Assembly (NCBI GenBank): GCA_949358305.1
Contig: OX442320.1
Coordinates: 5,100,259-5,164,258, forward strand
Length of the DNA: 64,000 nt
Source of the DNA: Strigamia acuminata
Lineage: Eukaryota; Arthropoda; Chilopoda; Geophilomorpha; Linotaeniidae
Reading direction: 5' to 3'
Of this stretch, positions 11,161 to 21,652 are shown piece after piece (within the stretch, counting starts at the first letter, position 1; each line of letters opens with the position of its first letter). Position numbers and translations under genes: made by a program. Under the pieces are notes generated by a model. It saw only the letters and a list, made by a program, of their open reading frames with translations, ran no database searches and was not told the DNA's origin.

Positions 11161-11900
11161 TTTTTTCTAGTTAGGCCTAAATCTAGGGCAATGCCCTTGA
11201 TAAAAAGGATGATACTTGCTCTCTAATTTACTGCTTCTGGTTGTGCTAATATTTGAATTAGACCAAAGCAAACCTCGGTTTAACGTGGACAAAACTGGAA
11301 TCATTTTTTTTCTTTTTCTATAAAAATATAAATAAATAAATAAATAAATTAATTAATTAATTAAAAATTGATTTGAATCGGATTGTAATGTGAAACTTGA
11401 TCAAAATTAAATAACAAACACAACAAATGTCATTTTGTGTTGGAAAAATAATTGGAGAATGTATTTTTATGTGTTTTTTATGTGTTTATTAATTTTTTTT
11501 TGACATTGTTGCAATGATCTGCTGACAAAAGAAGAAATTGGATTGTTGCGACGTTGATGGAACCGCCACTAGAGGTCGTAATTGGTTTTGTGTTAATTTA
11601 TGTAGACAATTCAGTTTGTAAATAATTATTTTTGGGGTTAATAACGACGGATTTTTTTGATAAAGAAATAAAAATCGGATTTGCAACGGAGGAATTATTA
11701 AATATGAAAATAAATATTATTTTTGGATTTTTTGACGGATGTAAATGTTGCTGGCCTTCGTGTACAAATCAAATATGGTTACGGACAAATTACAGTAGTT
11801 CACGTTTGCAACTAAGTCAAGTCCGTCTTGTCTCAAAAGTTCATTAAAATCACTAATCAAGATGCTCACCTTCGATGTAAAAATGGCGACCTCACACACA
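11161..11900. other. Intergenic sequence, nothing recognised
   Basis: AT-rich sequence with TAAATAAATAAAT runs near 11330-11370. Short frames on both strands around 11489-11905 lack domains or splice support. Confidence 0.5.
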
Positions 11901-11918
11901 GACAAAAATCCCGTTGAA

Positions 11919-12301
11919 TGACGTCAGCATCCGGGTAACGGCGCGTCGACCAATTAAAATTCGGCTGATCCGAATTCAAAAAAAGATCGTTGGAACGGTG
12001 CGGAAATTTTGAAAGGAGTCTGAGTCTGTGAATTAGTTCGGCCATTTTGGTTTCCGTGTGATTCTGCCACCAGGTGGCACCACATGCCATGAACCCTCAT
12101 GGCGTCGTATTTTCGAGTTAAAAATAAGAAATTAATTAAATGTCAGTTTAAGTGTGATTTGTTCCAACTGCCTCGTGTTATTTGAACGTTTTGTGTTGAT
12201 TTATGCGTTTTTAAACTATCTGTTCAACGAGGGTGCGAACTAAAAGAAGTTTTCGGAGAACGACGAAGACGACTTTTGCCGTCCAGTTGTCCGTAATTGG
12301 G
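11919..12301 (+). promoter_or_regulatory. Probable promoter and 5' UTR of the 51-residue gene
   Basis: A palindromic CRE, TGACGTCA, lies at 11919-11926. CCACCAGGTGGCAC at 12067-12080 fits the degenerate CTCF consensus CCASYAGRKGGCRS at every position. Local GC content and CpG frequency rise compared with the surroundings. The region leads without an upstream ATG in frame into the start codon at 12302. The transcription start itself is not identified. Confidence 0.4.
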
Positions 12302-12510
12302 ATGCTCGCTAGACATTCTCTGGATTTGACCATTTCGCCGCTCGTCAAGTGAGTGAAATAAATTGAAAAAAAAATTATAATCTTCAATGTTTTGTATTTA
12401 GATTAATGGAAACTCGGGTCCAGGTGTTGGAGTACCACCTTAAGAAATTGCACCAACAGGCAATTGCAACAAGTGCTGCCACCAGTGGTGGCGTGGGGGA
12501 ATTAAAATGA
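12302..12510 (+). CDS. Small two-exon gene, 51-residue protein of unknown function
   Basis: Exon 12302-12348 ends at a GTGAGT donor. Exon 12402-12510 follows a TTTGTATTTAG acceptor, and the split codon AA|A keeps the frame. An in-frame stop lies upstream of the first ATG, so 12302 is the likely start. The protein begins MLARHSLDLTISPLVK. Its middle, METRVQVLEYHLKKLHQQ, looks like an amphipathic helix or short coiled coil, and its tail is Ala/Ser/Gly-rich. An AATAAA signal follows 27 bp after the stop. I do not recognise the family. The complete promoter, intron and polyadenylation layout is what makes it more than a chance frame. It ends about 90 bp before the 280-bp satellite. Confidence 0.6.
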
Positions 12511-12536
12511 GTAGTTTCAGTTGTTGAGCCCGACTC

Positions 12537-12542
12537 AATAAA
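12537..12542 (+). terminator. Polyadenylation signal AATAAA
   Basis: AATAAA lies 27 bp after the stop codon of the 51-residue gene, at a normal distance for a short 3' UTR. Confidence 0.55.
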
Positions 12543-12599
12543 ACATGGCGTCCCGTATTTTGTATACAACGTTACATTGTGTCACTTTGCTGTAGCATG

Positions 12600-13826
12600 G
12601 CCTTTGCTTTTTTGACAAATTTTAAAAAGTGCCAAAAACATGCTTAAGACGTATAAAATGCGCTAAAAAGTCGATTCCCGTTGGCGGAATTTGCATATCT
12701 GGCACCGTTGCAGAGATACACCACTTTTTCTGTTCAAAAAATCTGTTTTTTGCTTATATCTCTGCAACAGTGCCAGATATGCAAATTGCGCACACGGGAA
12801 TCGATTTTTCAGCTCATTTTACGTCTAACCAGCACGTTTCTGGAACTTTTTCAATTTTTGGCCATTTTTCCATACATTAGGCTTTGCTTTTTTGACAAAT
12901 TTTAAAAAGTGCCAAAAACATGCTTAAGACGTATAAAATGCGCTAAAAAGTCGATTCCCGTTGGCGGAATTTGCATATCTGGCACCGTTGCAGAGATACA
13001 CCACTTTTTCTGTTCAAAAAGTCTGTTTTTTGCTTATATCTCTGCAACAGTGCCAGATATGCAAATTGCGCACACGGGAATCGATTTTTCAGCTCATTTT
13101 ACGTCTAACCAGCACGTTTCTGGAACTTTTTCAATTTTTGGCCATTTTTCCATACATTAGGCTTTGCTTTTTTGACAAATTTTAAAAAGTGCCAAAAACA
13201 TGCTTAAGACGTATAAAATGCGCTAAAAAGTCGATTCCCGTTGGCGGAATTTGCATATCTGGCACCGTTGCAGAGATACACCACTTTTTCTGTTCAAAAA
13301 ATCTGTTTTTTGCTTATATCTCTGCAACAGTGCCAGATATGCAAATTGCGCACACGGGAATCGATTTTTCAGCTCATTTTACGTCTAACCAGCACGTTTC
13401 TGGAACTTTTTCAATTTTTGGCCATTTTTCCATACATTAGGCTTTGCTTTTTTGACAAATTTTAAAAAGTGCCAAAAACATGCTTAAGACGTATAAAATG
13501 CGCTAAAAAGTCGATTCCCGTTGGCGGAATTTGCATATCTGGCACCGTTGCAGAGATACACCACTTTTTCTGTTCAAAAAGTCTGTTTTTTGCTTATATC
13601 TCTGCAACAGTGCCAGATATGCAAATTGCGCACACGGGAATCGATTTTTCAGCTCATTTTACGTCTAACCAGCACGTTTCTGGAACTTTTTCAATTTTTG
13701 GCCATTTCTCCATACATTAGCCTTTGCTTTTTTGACAAATTTTAAAAAGTGCCAAAAACATGCTTAAGACGTATAAAATGCGCTAAAAAGTCGATTCCCG
13801 TTGGCGGAATTTGCATATCTGGCACC
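12600..13826. repeat. 280-bp fold-back satellite, left block (about 4.4 monomers)
   Basis: Monomers repeat every 280 bp: TGCCAAAAACATGCTTAAG recurs at about 12630, 12910, 13190, 13470 and 13750. Within each monomer two arms of about 47 nt, starting CGATTCCCGTTGGCGGAATT and ending in CACACGGGAATCG, are near-perfect inverted repeats. They flank an inner small hairpin (ACTTTTTCTG/TTCAAAAAGT). Copies here alternate AAATCTG and AAGTCTG, which implies a 560-bp dimer unit. They carry TTTTCCATACATTAGGC where later copies have TTCTCCATACATTAGCC. The BEL/Pao insertion ends the block. Confidence 0.97.
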
Positions 13827-14393
13827 TGTGAAAATCGGATGATTTTACGCGTAAAGTGAATTATTGTTCGATTATTGTGTCATATTGGTATTTCCATTTT
13901 ACATTACATTGCTATTTGTATTTCCATATTTTACTTGATTTGTTGTTTCATTTTATATTGGTGATTGGATATTTCTAATTAATTGATTGAGTTTGATATT
14001 GATATATTTCACATTTATACTTTTAAATATTACATTTTTTGTAGATTTATGTTGATGTTTTATTTCGAGTGTGGTGACCTGTTTCAAATTCAACTGATGT
14101 TTTACCCCCACGTTAATCCCTTAATTGGTGGGGTTTTTCCTAACGTGCAAGCACCGTTTTCATTGGTGCTCTGAACACGTCATCCACATTCCTCTACCTT
14201 TCCTTTTGTGTTTAAAATAAGAATAAAAACCAGTGTACTTTTTACCTCTAAAACGTGTGGTTGTGCTTTTACTTTGCTCCAACGCCATCTTTGAATTTCA
14301 CCACCATCTCAACTTTATTCATCCACTTGTATCCAGGACTTTGGAAATTTGTTTGGTAGATTTGTATTGATTTAAACTTATGCAAATTTAACA
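13827..14393 (+). repeat. 5' LTR of BEL/Pao element, 567 bp
   Basis: It begins TGTGAAAATCGG and ends AAATTTAACA. It differs from the 3' LTR by a C/T in the TTTTACCCCCACG stretch near 14104. The 63-codon frame inside it is not a gene. Confidence 0.95.
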
Positions 14394-14394
14394 T

Positions 14395-14412
14395 TGGTGC
14401 CGAAACCCGGGA
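14395..14412 (+). promoter_or_regulatory. Primer binding site matching tRNA-Phe
   Basis: TGGTGCCGAAACCCGGGA starts two bases after the LTR. It is complementary to the 18-nt 3' end of eukaryotic tRNA-Phe (GAA) including CCA, as I recall that tRNA. The match is full length by eye. Confidence 0.8.
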
Positions 14413-14448
14413 AGTATTTCAATTTCCCATCTAATCAAAATCTACAAA

Positions 14449-15516
14449 ATGGTGAGAGTTTTTGAGTTGAAGAACAGGGCGTTCAGAGCGGCCATATTGG
14501 TCACCGAGACGCTCTTAACCACGATAACCACCGCGCTGACCGGACGAGCAGCGATACCGCAAGCCACGATTGAACTGTGGATGCAGCAGCTCGAGCAGAA
14601 ACACAAATGAGCTCAAACAACGTTCGACGCCACCTTGGATCAAGCCAAATCTGACCAGGAAATCGACACCACGGTGCAGGCACTCGACGCGTTGGAGGAC
14701 CGTTTGGCAGCAGCAAGAGCGGAATTAACAAGGTACATTTAAGCGTATTTTCCGCCCGTTCCACCCCAGAATTTACGAACGGACGCGGACGCGTCACCGG
14801 CGACGAACATCGACGCACTAGCGGCGGCCATTACCGCAGCAGTGTCGGCGGCGACGCCACGTGTGACCCCGACAAACGGCCAGCCATTCATCAAACGCAA
14901 ACCGCTGGAGATTCCCAAATTCGACGGGCGCAAACCTGAGGAGTGGGGAGGGTTTTGGAAAACATTTTCCATTCAGGTTGGCGACGACGAGCAACTGGAT
15001 GCGACACATAAACTGTTACATTTAAGGACGCATTTGATGGGAGATGCGTTAAATGACATCAAAGCGTTGGAGATCACAGCTGGCAATTATAATATTGCGA
15101 TTACGCGTCTACAAAAAAAATATGGCGACAAGATCGTGCTTGAAAACAAATATTTGTCAAATTTAATTAACCTACCTTTAGTCAACAGCGATCGAGATAG
15201 GATGGGGCTCCAGAAGCTGCACAGACACGTAGAAATCAACATCGAGAATTTGGCGAACATCGAAGTACCATTGGCAGAAATTCAGCGTACCATTTTTCCC
15301 GTGCTGTCGTCCGCCATACCACGCAACGTGATTATGGAGTACGACAAAGACTGCGACGGAGAGAGGTCGGTAACGAGGCTAATGGATTGGCTGAGCAGTT
15401 ACATCGCTAAACACGCCAAATACGACATGATGAAAACTCAAACAAAACCTGATGCAGCAACAAACAAATCGTCATTCACGGATAACGCCCACAACAATAA
15501 GGGAAAATTCAAATGA
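14449..15516 (+). pseudogene. BEL/Pao gag region, interrupted by in-frame stops
   Basis: The frame opens with ATG at 14449 soon after the primer site and is the same frame as pol. It is broken by TGA at 14608-14610 and TAA at 14740-14742, and ends at TGA 15514-15516. The part from about 14842 carries the block IPKFDGRKPEEWGGFWK, typical of the DUF1759 gag-associated region of BEL elements, followed by helical capsid-like sequence. BEL elements usually encode one gag-pol polyprotein, so the stops would give truncated products unless they are read through or are mutations. Gag forms the virus-like particle that packages the RNA. Confidence 0.8.
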
Positions 15517-18500
15517 AAAGAAAAGGAGCCTCGATCTGGATCAGCGTCACAACTTTCGGTAATAATAATAAAATGCCAATTTTGTGATTCCACAGAACAC
15601 AACCGAAAGCGATGTCCACTCTCGATGGAAGAGAGACGTAAAAAGTTGCAAAAAAAGGGAATTTGCTTGCGATGCTTGGGAAAAGCACCCCACAAAACTG
15701 AGGAGTGCAGGACTCGCATGAAATGCTACAGCTGCGAGGGAGCGCACCACACACACGTGTGCGACACGCCAAAATCTACGGAGGTCGTCGAGGGAGTCAC
15801 CCATTCGAACTCAGTAGTCACCACCTGTCCACCCAAGTCCGAATTTTTGATGGTCCAGATGGTGAAAATGGCCGGACCAAAACTGTCGACGTCGGGAGTG
15901 TGTTATATCGACGGAGGAGCTCAACGCACATTCATACGGTCCGAATTGGTAAAAAAACTGAACTTAAAAATTTTAGGGACAGAAACCATCAACTTGGCCG
16001 TGTTTGGACAAGAGCCGAAGTCAGAAATACGCAACAGAGTCGAATTAACTCTCAGCCCCGCCAATTCGAAGTCACCAGCTGTCACGATCGAGGCCATTGA
16101 AACTGCCCACGTCACGTCCACGCCCGGAGAGCAGCCAAATGCGCAACTTAAAGCCGAACTACATCGAAGAAAAATCGAGGTGGCCTGTAAACAAGTCGCA
16201 TTGCATTCGAAGGAAGTGGACCTATTAATTGGAGTGGACCATTACTGGCGTGTAATGACAGGCCAAACGGAATTTTTGGAGGAGAATTTGATTGCAGTAA
16301 AGACCAAATTCGGTTGGACACTACACGGACAGACCACAAATGGGACAAGAGTCATTGCTGCGCCGGTAAGAATTAACAAAATTACGCTTACTCCATCGAC
16401 AGATGACCTTTTACGCCGGATGTGGGAACTGGAACCGATTGGAGTGCGCCACGAGTCGGTCGAAGACAACGACGACGCTGAAACGCTGCAGAAGTTCGAA
16501 AAAACCATCAAATGGACGGGTTCAAAGTATTCCGTGGAACTGCCGTGGATCGTGGACACCAGCGAGCTCGACGACAATTATCGAGGAGCAGAACAACGCA
16601 TCATGTCGCTGATTCGTCGCTTCCGAAAACAACCAAACCTCTACTTAGAATATAAGAAGGTTATCGACGAGCAGTTGAAAATGGGAATTGTTGAAGAAAT
16701 TCCGAACCAAACTTCGACAGGACCAGTCTACTATATGCCTCACAGCCCAGTGATCAAGGAGGAACGCGTCACCACAAAATTACGAGTCGTATTTGATGCA
16801 TCATCACACCGAAAAGGCTACCTTTCCTTGAACGATTGCCTGTCAAAAGGTATAAACTTTCTACCTTCACTCGTATTTATGTTGCTAGGATTTCGTCTTG
16901 GGAGAGTGGCAATGATAGGTGACATCAAAAAGGCGTTTCACATGATCGAGATCGCTTTAAAGGACCGTGACGCAACGAGATTTTTCTGGATTGATGAATG
17001 CTGGGACGGTGTAGGAAAGGCATTGTTGAAAATATTGCGGCAAACTCGAGTTTTATTTGGCGCCACACCAAGCCCATTTTTGCTGAGCGCCACCATTCGC
17101 CATCACTTGCGCAAATACGAAGAAAAATATCCAGAAACTGTAAAACTGTTGTTAAAGTGCCTGTACGTGGACGACTTCATCTCATCCCTCAAAACCGTCG
17201 CTCAAGCACTGGTAACATTCCGCCAGTCTAACCTGATTTTTACAGAAGCCGGCATGGAACTCGCCAAGTGGCAAACCAACTCATCGCAACTTAGAGCCAA
17301 ATTTCGCGAAGAATGCCCCTCCGACACTCTGCTGGCGTTAGATGAAGACACAAAGGTGTTGGGAATCAAGTGGAACCCGAACTCAGACGAATTGGGACTG
17401 ACGGTCGATGAAACTTGTCCACCTTGCAAAAAAACGACAAAAAGGGAGGTAATAAAAATAACGGCTCAAATTTTCGACCCCTTAGGATTTGCCACACCAT
17501 TCACCGTGACAGCGCGCATGTTTTTCCAGTCCCTGTGGCTCAGAAATTTGCCATGGGACGATGAATTAGAAATCGAGTTGCGCACTGATTGGAAGAAATG
17601 GATCGACCAAATTCCCAGCCTGAGAAAAATTCGAATTCCACGATGGTTGGGATTGGACGAATTTGACCAGTGCGAAGTGCACATATTCTGCGATGCGAGT
17701 CCAAAGGCATACGGGGCCGTGGCATACGTCCAGAACTCTAATGGTGAATTGATTGAAACTAATTTCATTTTATCAAAGTGTCGTGTGGCTCCTGTTAAGC
17801 CGCTTACTCTGCCACGTCTCGAACTCATGGGAGCTCTGATTGCTGTTCGTCTCGCCGATCAAATCAGAGAATTAGCGACGCCAGGCGAAATATTTTTTTG
17901 GACGGATTCGCAGATTTGTCTACATTGGATAAAAAACACATCCAAACGACCGCCAACCTTCGTGCATAATCGGGTGCTGGAGATAAGAGAGAAGTCAAAA
18001 GTCGACGAATGGAAACAGGTACCGGGCGTTGAAAATCCTGCCGACCGCCTAACAAGAGGAATGGACGCAGAGGCGATGATCGTCGAGCGACTTTGGTGGG
18101 AAGGACCAGACTGGCTGCGCGGAAGTCGCCAAAATTGGCCAAACCTACCGACGGAGTCGGTCGAAGAACAAGACGAGATGACGGAAACCCACGTCGAGGC
18201 GGTGCAGACAACGATAACTAATGTTTTTCCGTTTGCCAGGTTTGGATCGCTTTCAAAGGCAATCCGAACGCTGGCATGGATTTTCAGGTTCGCTGATAAC
18301 GCAGGGAGACGACAAGAGGACGCCAGCCACCGAGGTCGAGGCCCATTGTTGGCAGCCGAGCTGCAACGTGCGAGACTCAACTTAATTCGAGTTGCACAGG
18401 CAGAAATTTATGGCTGTGAGATGGACAGACTGAAGGACGGCAAACAAGTTCAGAGAGACTCCAAACTACGAAATTTGAATCCACGCCTGAACGAAATGGG

Positions 18501-19740
18501 GTTAATCGAATTGCAAAATCGACTGCATGAGTCACGAGACGTGCCCACTGCTACACAGCCTTTGATTTTACCTCCTAAACACGAACTTACAAATCTAATT
18601 TTGCGACATTCTCATTTACAGGTCCTCCATTGCGGGTTGACAGCCACGCTGTCTAAATTTCGAGAAGTTTACTGGACGCCATCCGCAAGGAGGACCTTGA
18701 AATCGATGTTGGATCGATGCACCATTTGCAAAAAAATCAATGGTCGACTGATGCGAGAAGTGCCAGGCGCCCTCCCAGCCGACAGGACAACCAGATGCCA
18801 ACCGTTCGCCGTCACCGGAGTCGACTTCGCAGGACCAGTGATAGTAAAAGGGCGAAAAACTAAATCTTACATTGCAGTTTTCACATGCGCAACCATCCGA
18901 GCCGTTCATTTGGAGTTGGTACCCTCGCTGGCAACAACAGACTTTTTGGGAGCATTCGAACGATTCATTAGTCGCAGAGGGCTTCCGAAAATCATGTACA
19001 GTGACAACGGAACCACTTTCCACCGCGCGCACCTGGAGTTGGCCTCACTATTGAACCATACGAAGGACGAAACTTTCCAGAACTATTTGGCCCAAAAGGG
19101 AATCGAATGGAGGTTTATCGTCGAGAATGGACCTTGGTGGGGCGGCTTTTGGGAGAGGATGGTACAAACTGTGAAAAGGTGTTTGCGAAAAGCCATCGGA
19201 TCCGCGCACCTGAATTTTTATCAACTCGGGACATTTCTGGCGCAAACCGAGGCCGTGATAAATCGTAGGCCGATTACCTACGTCTACGACAATCCGGAGG
19301 AAATCGAACCGCTCACACCCGCACATTTTTTGACCGGCGTGATGCTGACTCACCTGCCTGATTCAGGAGCGACGGAGGATCACGAGCCAACGCAGAAAGA
19401 GTTTATTCGACAGTGGCGCTACCAACAGCGTGTGTTACTGTCATTTTGGACGCGTTGGTCTCGCGAGTACCTGACAGACCTAAAAATTCAGACGGGCAAG
19501 TCAAACACGCAGGAGCTTCAATTGAACGACCTCGTTATTGTGGAAGAGCCGTTTAAACCACGCCTAAAGTGGAAAATGGGTCGAGTGGTCGAGGTCAGAC
19601 GAGGTCGGGACGATAAAGTCCGATCATGTGAGTTGATGCTCGCTAATGGAGAAAAATTGCGTAGGCCAATACAACGTCTTGTGCGCTTGGAGGTGGAGTC
19701 AAACAACTCCCTCCCCGCCGGCAGTGTGAAAATCGGATGA
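15517..19740 (+). CDS. pol: BEL/Pao pol polyprotein (protease, RT, RNase H, integrase)
   Basis: The first ATG is at 15625 (1371 codons), but the frame continues upstream to the gag stop at 15516 through another Cys-rich knuckle, so the ATG is not necessarily a true start. Numbering from 15625: zinc knuckles at about 14-46; A17-type protease with D96 in [11 protein letters not shown]; reverse transcriptase with YVDD at 514-517; RNase H with CDASPKAYG near 690; an H2C2 integrase zinc finger near 993-1033; integrase core D1067, D1127 and E1177; then a C-terminal DUF5641-like region. Usual protease triads read DSG or DTG, so DGG here is odd. The stop at 19738-19740 lies 16 bp inside the 3' LTR. 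The enzyme set copies the RNA into DNA and integrates it. Confidence 0.93.
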   Translation, partial: KEKEPRSGSASQLSVIIIKCQFCDSTEHNRKRCPLSMEERRKKLQKKGICLRCLGKAPHKTEECRTRMKCYSCEGAHHTHVCDTPKSTEVVEGVTHSNSVVTTCPPKSEFLMVQMVKMAGPKLSTSGVCYIDGGAQRTFIRSELVKKLNLKILGTETINLAVFGQEPKSEIRNRVELTLSPANSKSPAVTIEAIETAHVTSTPGEQPNAQLKAELHRRKIEVACKQVALHSKEVDLLIGVDHYWRVMTGQTEFLEENLIAVKTKFGWTLHGQTTNGTRVIAAPVRINKITLTPSTDDLLRRMWELEPIGVRHESVEDNDDAETLQKFEKTIKWTGSKYSVELPWIVDTSELDDNYRGAEQRIMSLIRRFRKQPNLYLEYKKVIDEQLKMGIVEEIPNQTSTGPVYYMPHSPVIKEERVTTKLRVVFDASSHRKGYLSLNDCLSKGINFLPSLVFMLLGFRLGRVAMIGDIKKAFHMIEIALKDRDATRFFWIDECWDGVGKALLKILRQTRVLFGATPSPFLLSATIRHHLRKYEEKYPETVKLLLKCLYVDDFISSLKTVAQALVTFRQSNLIFTEAGMELAKWQTNSSQLRAKFREECPSDTLLALDEDTKVLGIKWNPNSDELGLTVDETCPPCKKTTKREVIKITAQIFDPLGFATPFTVTARMFFQSLWLRNLPWDDELEIELRTDWKKWIDQIPSLRKIRIPRWLGLDEFDQCEVHIFCDASPKAYGAVAYVQNSNGELIETNFILSKCRVAPVKPLTLPRLELMGALIAVRLADQIRELATPGEIFFWTDSQICLHWIKNTSKRPPTFVHNRVLEIREKSKVDEWKQVPGVENPADRLTRGMDAEAMIVERLWWEGPDWLRGSRQNWPNLPTESVEEQDEMTETHVEAVQTTITNVFPFARFGSLSKAIRTLAWIFRFADNAGRRQEDASHRGRGPLLAAELQRARLNLIRVAQAEIYGCEMDRLKDGKQVQRDSKLRNLNPRLNEMGLIELQNRLHESRDVPTATQPLILPPKHELTNLILRHSHLQVLHCGLTATLSKFREVYWTPSARRTLKSMLDRCTICKKINGRLMREVPGALPADRTTRCQPFAVTGVDFAGPVIVKGRKTKSYIAVFTCATIRAVHLELVPSLATTDFLGAFERFISRRGLPKIMYSDNGTTFHRAHLELASLLNHTKDETFQNYLAQKGIEWRFIVENGPWWGGFWERMVQTVKRCLRKAIGSAHLNFYQLGTFLAQTEAVINRRPITYVYDNPEEIEPLTPAHFLTGVMLTHLPDSGATEDHEPTQKEFIRQWRYQQRVLLSFWTRWSREYLTDLKIQTGKSNTQELQLNDLVIVEEPFKPRLKWKMGRVVEVRRGRDDKVRSCELMLANGEKLRRPIQRLVRLEVESNNSLPAGSVKIG

Positions 19741-20291
19741 TTTTACGCGTAAAGTGAATTATTGTTCGATTATTGTGTCATATTGGTATTTCCATTTTAC
19801 ATTACATTGCTATTTGTATTTCCATATTTTACTTGATTTGTTGTTTCATTTTATATTGGTGATTGGATATTTCTAATTAATTGATTGAGTTTGATATTGA
19901 TATATTTCACATTTATACTTTTAAATATTACATTTTTTGTAGATTTATGTTGATGTTTTATTTCGAGTGTGGTGACCTGTTTCAAATTCAACTGATGTTT
20001 TATCCCCACGTTAATCCCTTAATTGGTGGGGTTTTTCCTAACGTGCAAGCACCGTTTTCATTGGTGCTCTGAACACGTCATCCACATTCCTCTACCTTTC
20101 CTTTTGTGTTTAAAATAAGAATAAAAACCAGTGTACTTTTTACCTCTAAAACGTGTGGTTGTGCTTTTACTTTGCTCCAACGCCATCTTTGAATTTCACC
20201 ACCATCTCAACTTTATTCATCCACTTGTATCCAGGACTTTGGAAATTTGTTTGGTAGATTTGTATTGATTTAAACTTATGCAAATTTAACA
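19725..20291 (+). repeat. 3' LTR of BEL/Pao element, 567 bp
   Basis: Same length and ends as the 5' LTR. It is followed by GCACC and then by the rest of the interrupted satellite monomer (GTTGCAGAGATA). Confidence 0.95.
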
Positions 20292-20296
20292 GCACC

Positions 20297-20835
20297 GTTG
20301 CAGAGATACACCACTTTTTCTGTTCAAAAAGTCTGTTTTTTGCTTATATCTCTGCAACAGTGCCAGATATGCAAATTGCGCACACGGGAATCGATTTTTC
20401 AGCTCATTTTACGTCTAACCAGCACGTTTCTGGAACTTTTTCAATTTTTGGCCATTTCTCCATACATTAGCCTTTGCTTTTTTGACAAATTTTAAAAAGT
20501 GCCAAAAACATGCTTAAGACGTATAAAATGCGCTAAAAAGTCGATTCCCGTTGGCGGAATTTGCATATCTGGCACCGTTGCAGAGATACACCACTTTTTC
20601 TGTTCAAAAAGTCTGTTTTTTGCTTATATCTCTGCAACAGTGCCAGATATGCAAATTGCGCACACGGGAATCGATTTTTCAGCTCATTTTACGTCTAACC
20701 AGCACGTTTCTGGAACTTTTTCAATTTTTGGCCATTTCTCCATACATTAGCCTTTGCTTTTTTGACAAATTTTAAAAAGTGCCAAAAACATGCTTAAGAC
20801 GTATAAAATGCGCTAAAAAGTCGATTCCCGTTGGC
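20297..20835. repeat. 280-bp satellite between BEL element and 9-bp array
   Basis: The right part of the monomer split by the BEL insertion is followed by one full monomer and the beginning of another. The last monomer is cut at ...CCCGTTGGCG, the base of its left hairpin arm. Confidence 0.95.
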
Positions 20836-21652
20836 GTAACCGACGTAACCGACGTAACCGACGTAACCGACGTAACCGACGTAACCGACGTAACCGACGT
20901 AACCGACGTAACCGACGTAACCGACGTAACCGACGTAACCGACGTAACCGACGTAACCGACGTAACCGACGTAACCGACGTAACCGACGTAACCGACGTA
21001 ACCGACGTAACCGACGTAACCGACGTAACCGACGTAACCGACGTAACCGACGTAACCGACGTAACCGACGTAACCGACGTAACCGACGTAACCGACGTAA
21101 CCGACGTAACCGACGTAACCGACGTAACCGACGTAACCGACGTAACCGACGTAACCGACGTAACCGACGTAACCGACGTAACCGACGTAACCGACGTAAC
21201 CGACGTAACCGACGTAACCGACGTAACCGACGTAACCGACGTAACCGACGTAACCGACGTAACCGACGTAACCGACGTAACCGACGTAACCGACGTAACC
21301 GACGTAACCGACGTAACCGACGTAACCGACGTAACCGACGTAACCGACGTAACCGACGTAACCGACGTAACCGACGTAACCGACGTAACCGACGTAACCG
21401 ACGTAACCGACGTAACCGACGTAACCGACGTAACCGACGTAACCGACGTAACCGACGTAACCGACGTAACCGACGTAACCGACGTAACCGACGTAACCGA
21501 CGTAACCGACGTAACCGACGTAACCGACGTAACCGACGTAACCGACGTAACCGACGTAACCGACGTAACCGACGTAACCGACGTAACCGACGTAACCGAC
21601 GTAACCGACGTAACCGACGTAACCGACGTAACCGACGTAACCGACGTAACCG
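20836..21652. repeat. (GTAACCGAC)n minisatellite, about 91 copies
   Basis: 817 bp of the 9-bp unit GTAACCGAC with no variant copy visible. It replaces the hairpin part of one satellite monomer: the left junction follows CCCGTTGGCG and the right junction resumes at CAAATTGCGCACACGGG. Because the period is a multiple of three and lacks stops, it gives long open frames on both strands (Thr-Asp-Val, Gly-Tyr-Val and Arg-Leu-Arg type repeats) that are not genes. Confidence 0.97.

Larger units (their letters stand above)
13827..20291 (+). mobile_element. Complete BEL/Pao LTR retrotransposon inserted in the satellite
   Basis: The two LTRs are each 567 bp (13827-14393 and 19725-20291), begin TG and end CA, and differ at one base that I can see. 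The flanks are a 5-bp target duplication GCACC (13822-13826, 20292-20296) within the satellite monomer. A primer binding site follows the 5' LTR. One reading frame runs through gag and pol with three stop codons. The pol order protease, reverse transcriptase, RNase H, integrase is that of BEL/Pao. The near-identity of the LTRs indicates a recent insertion. Confidence 0.96.
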
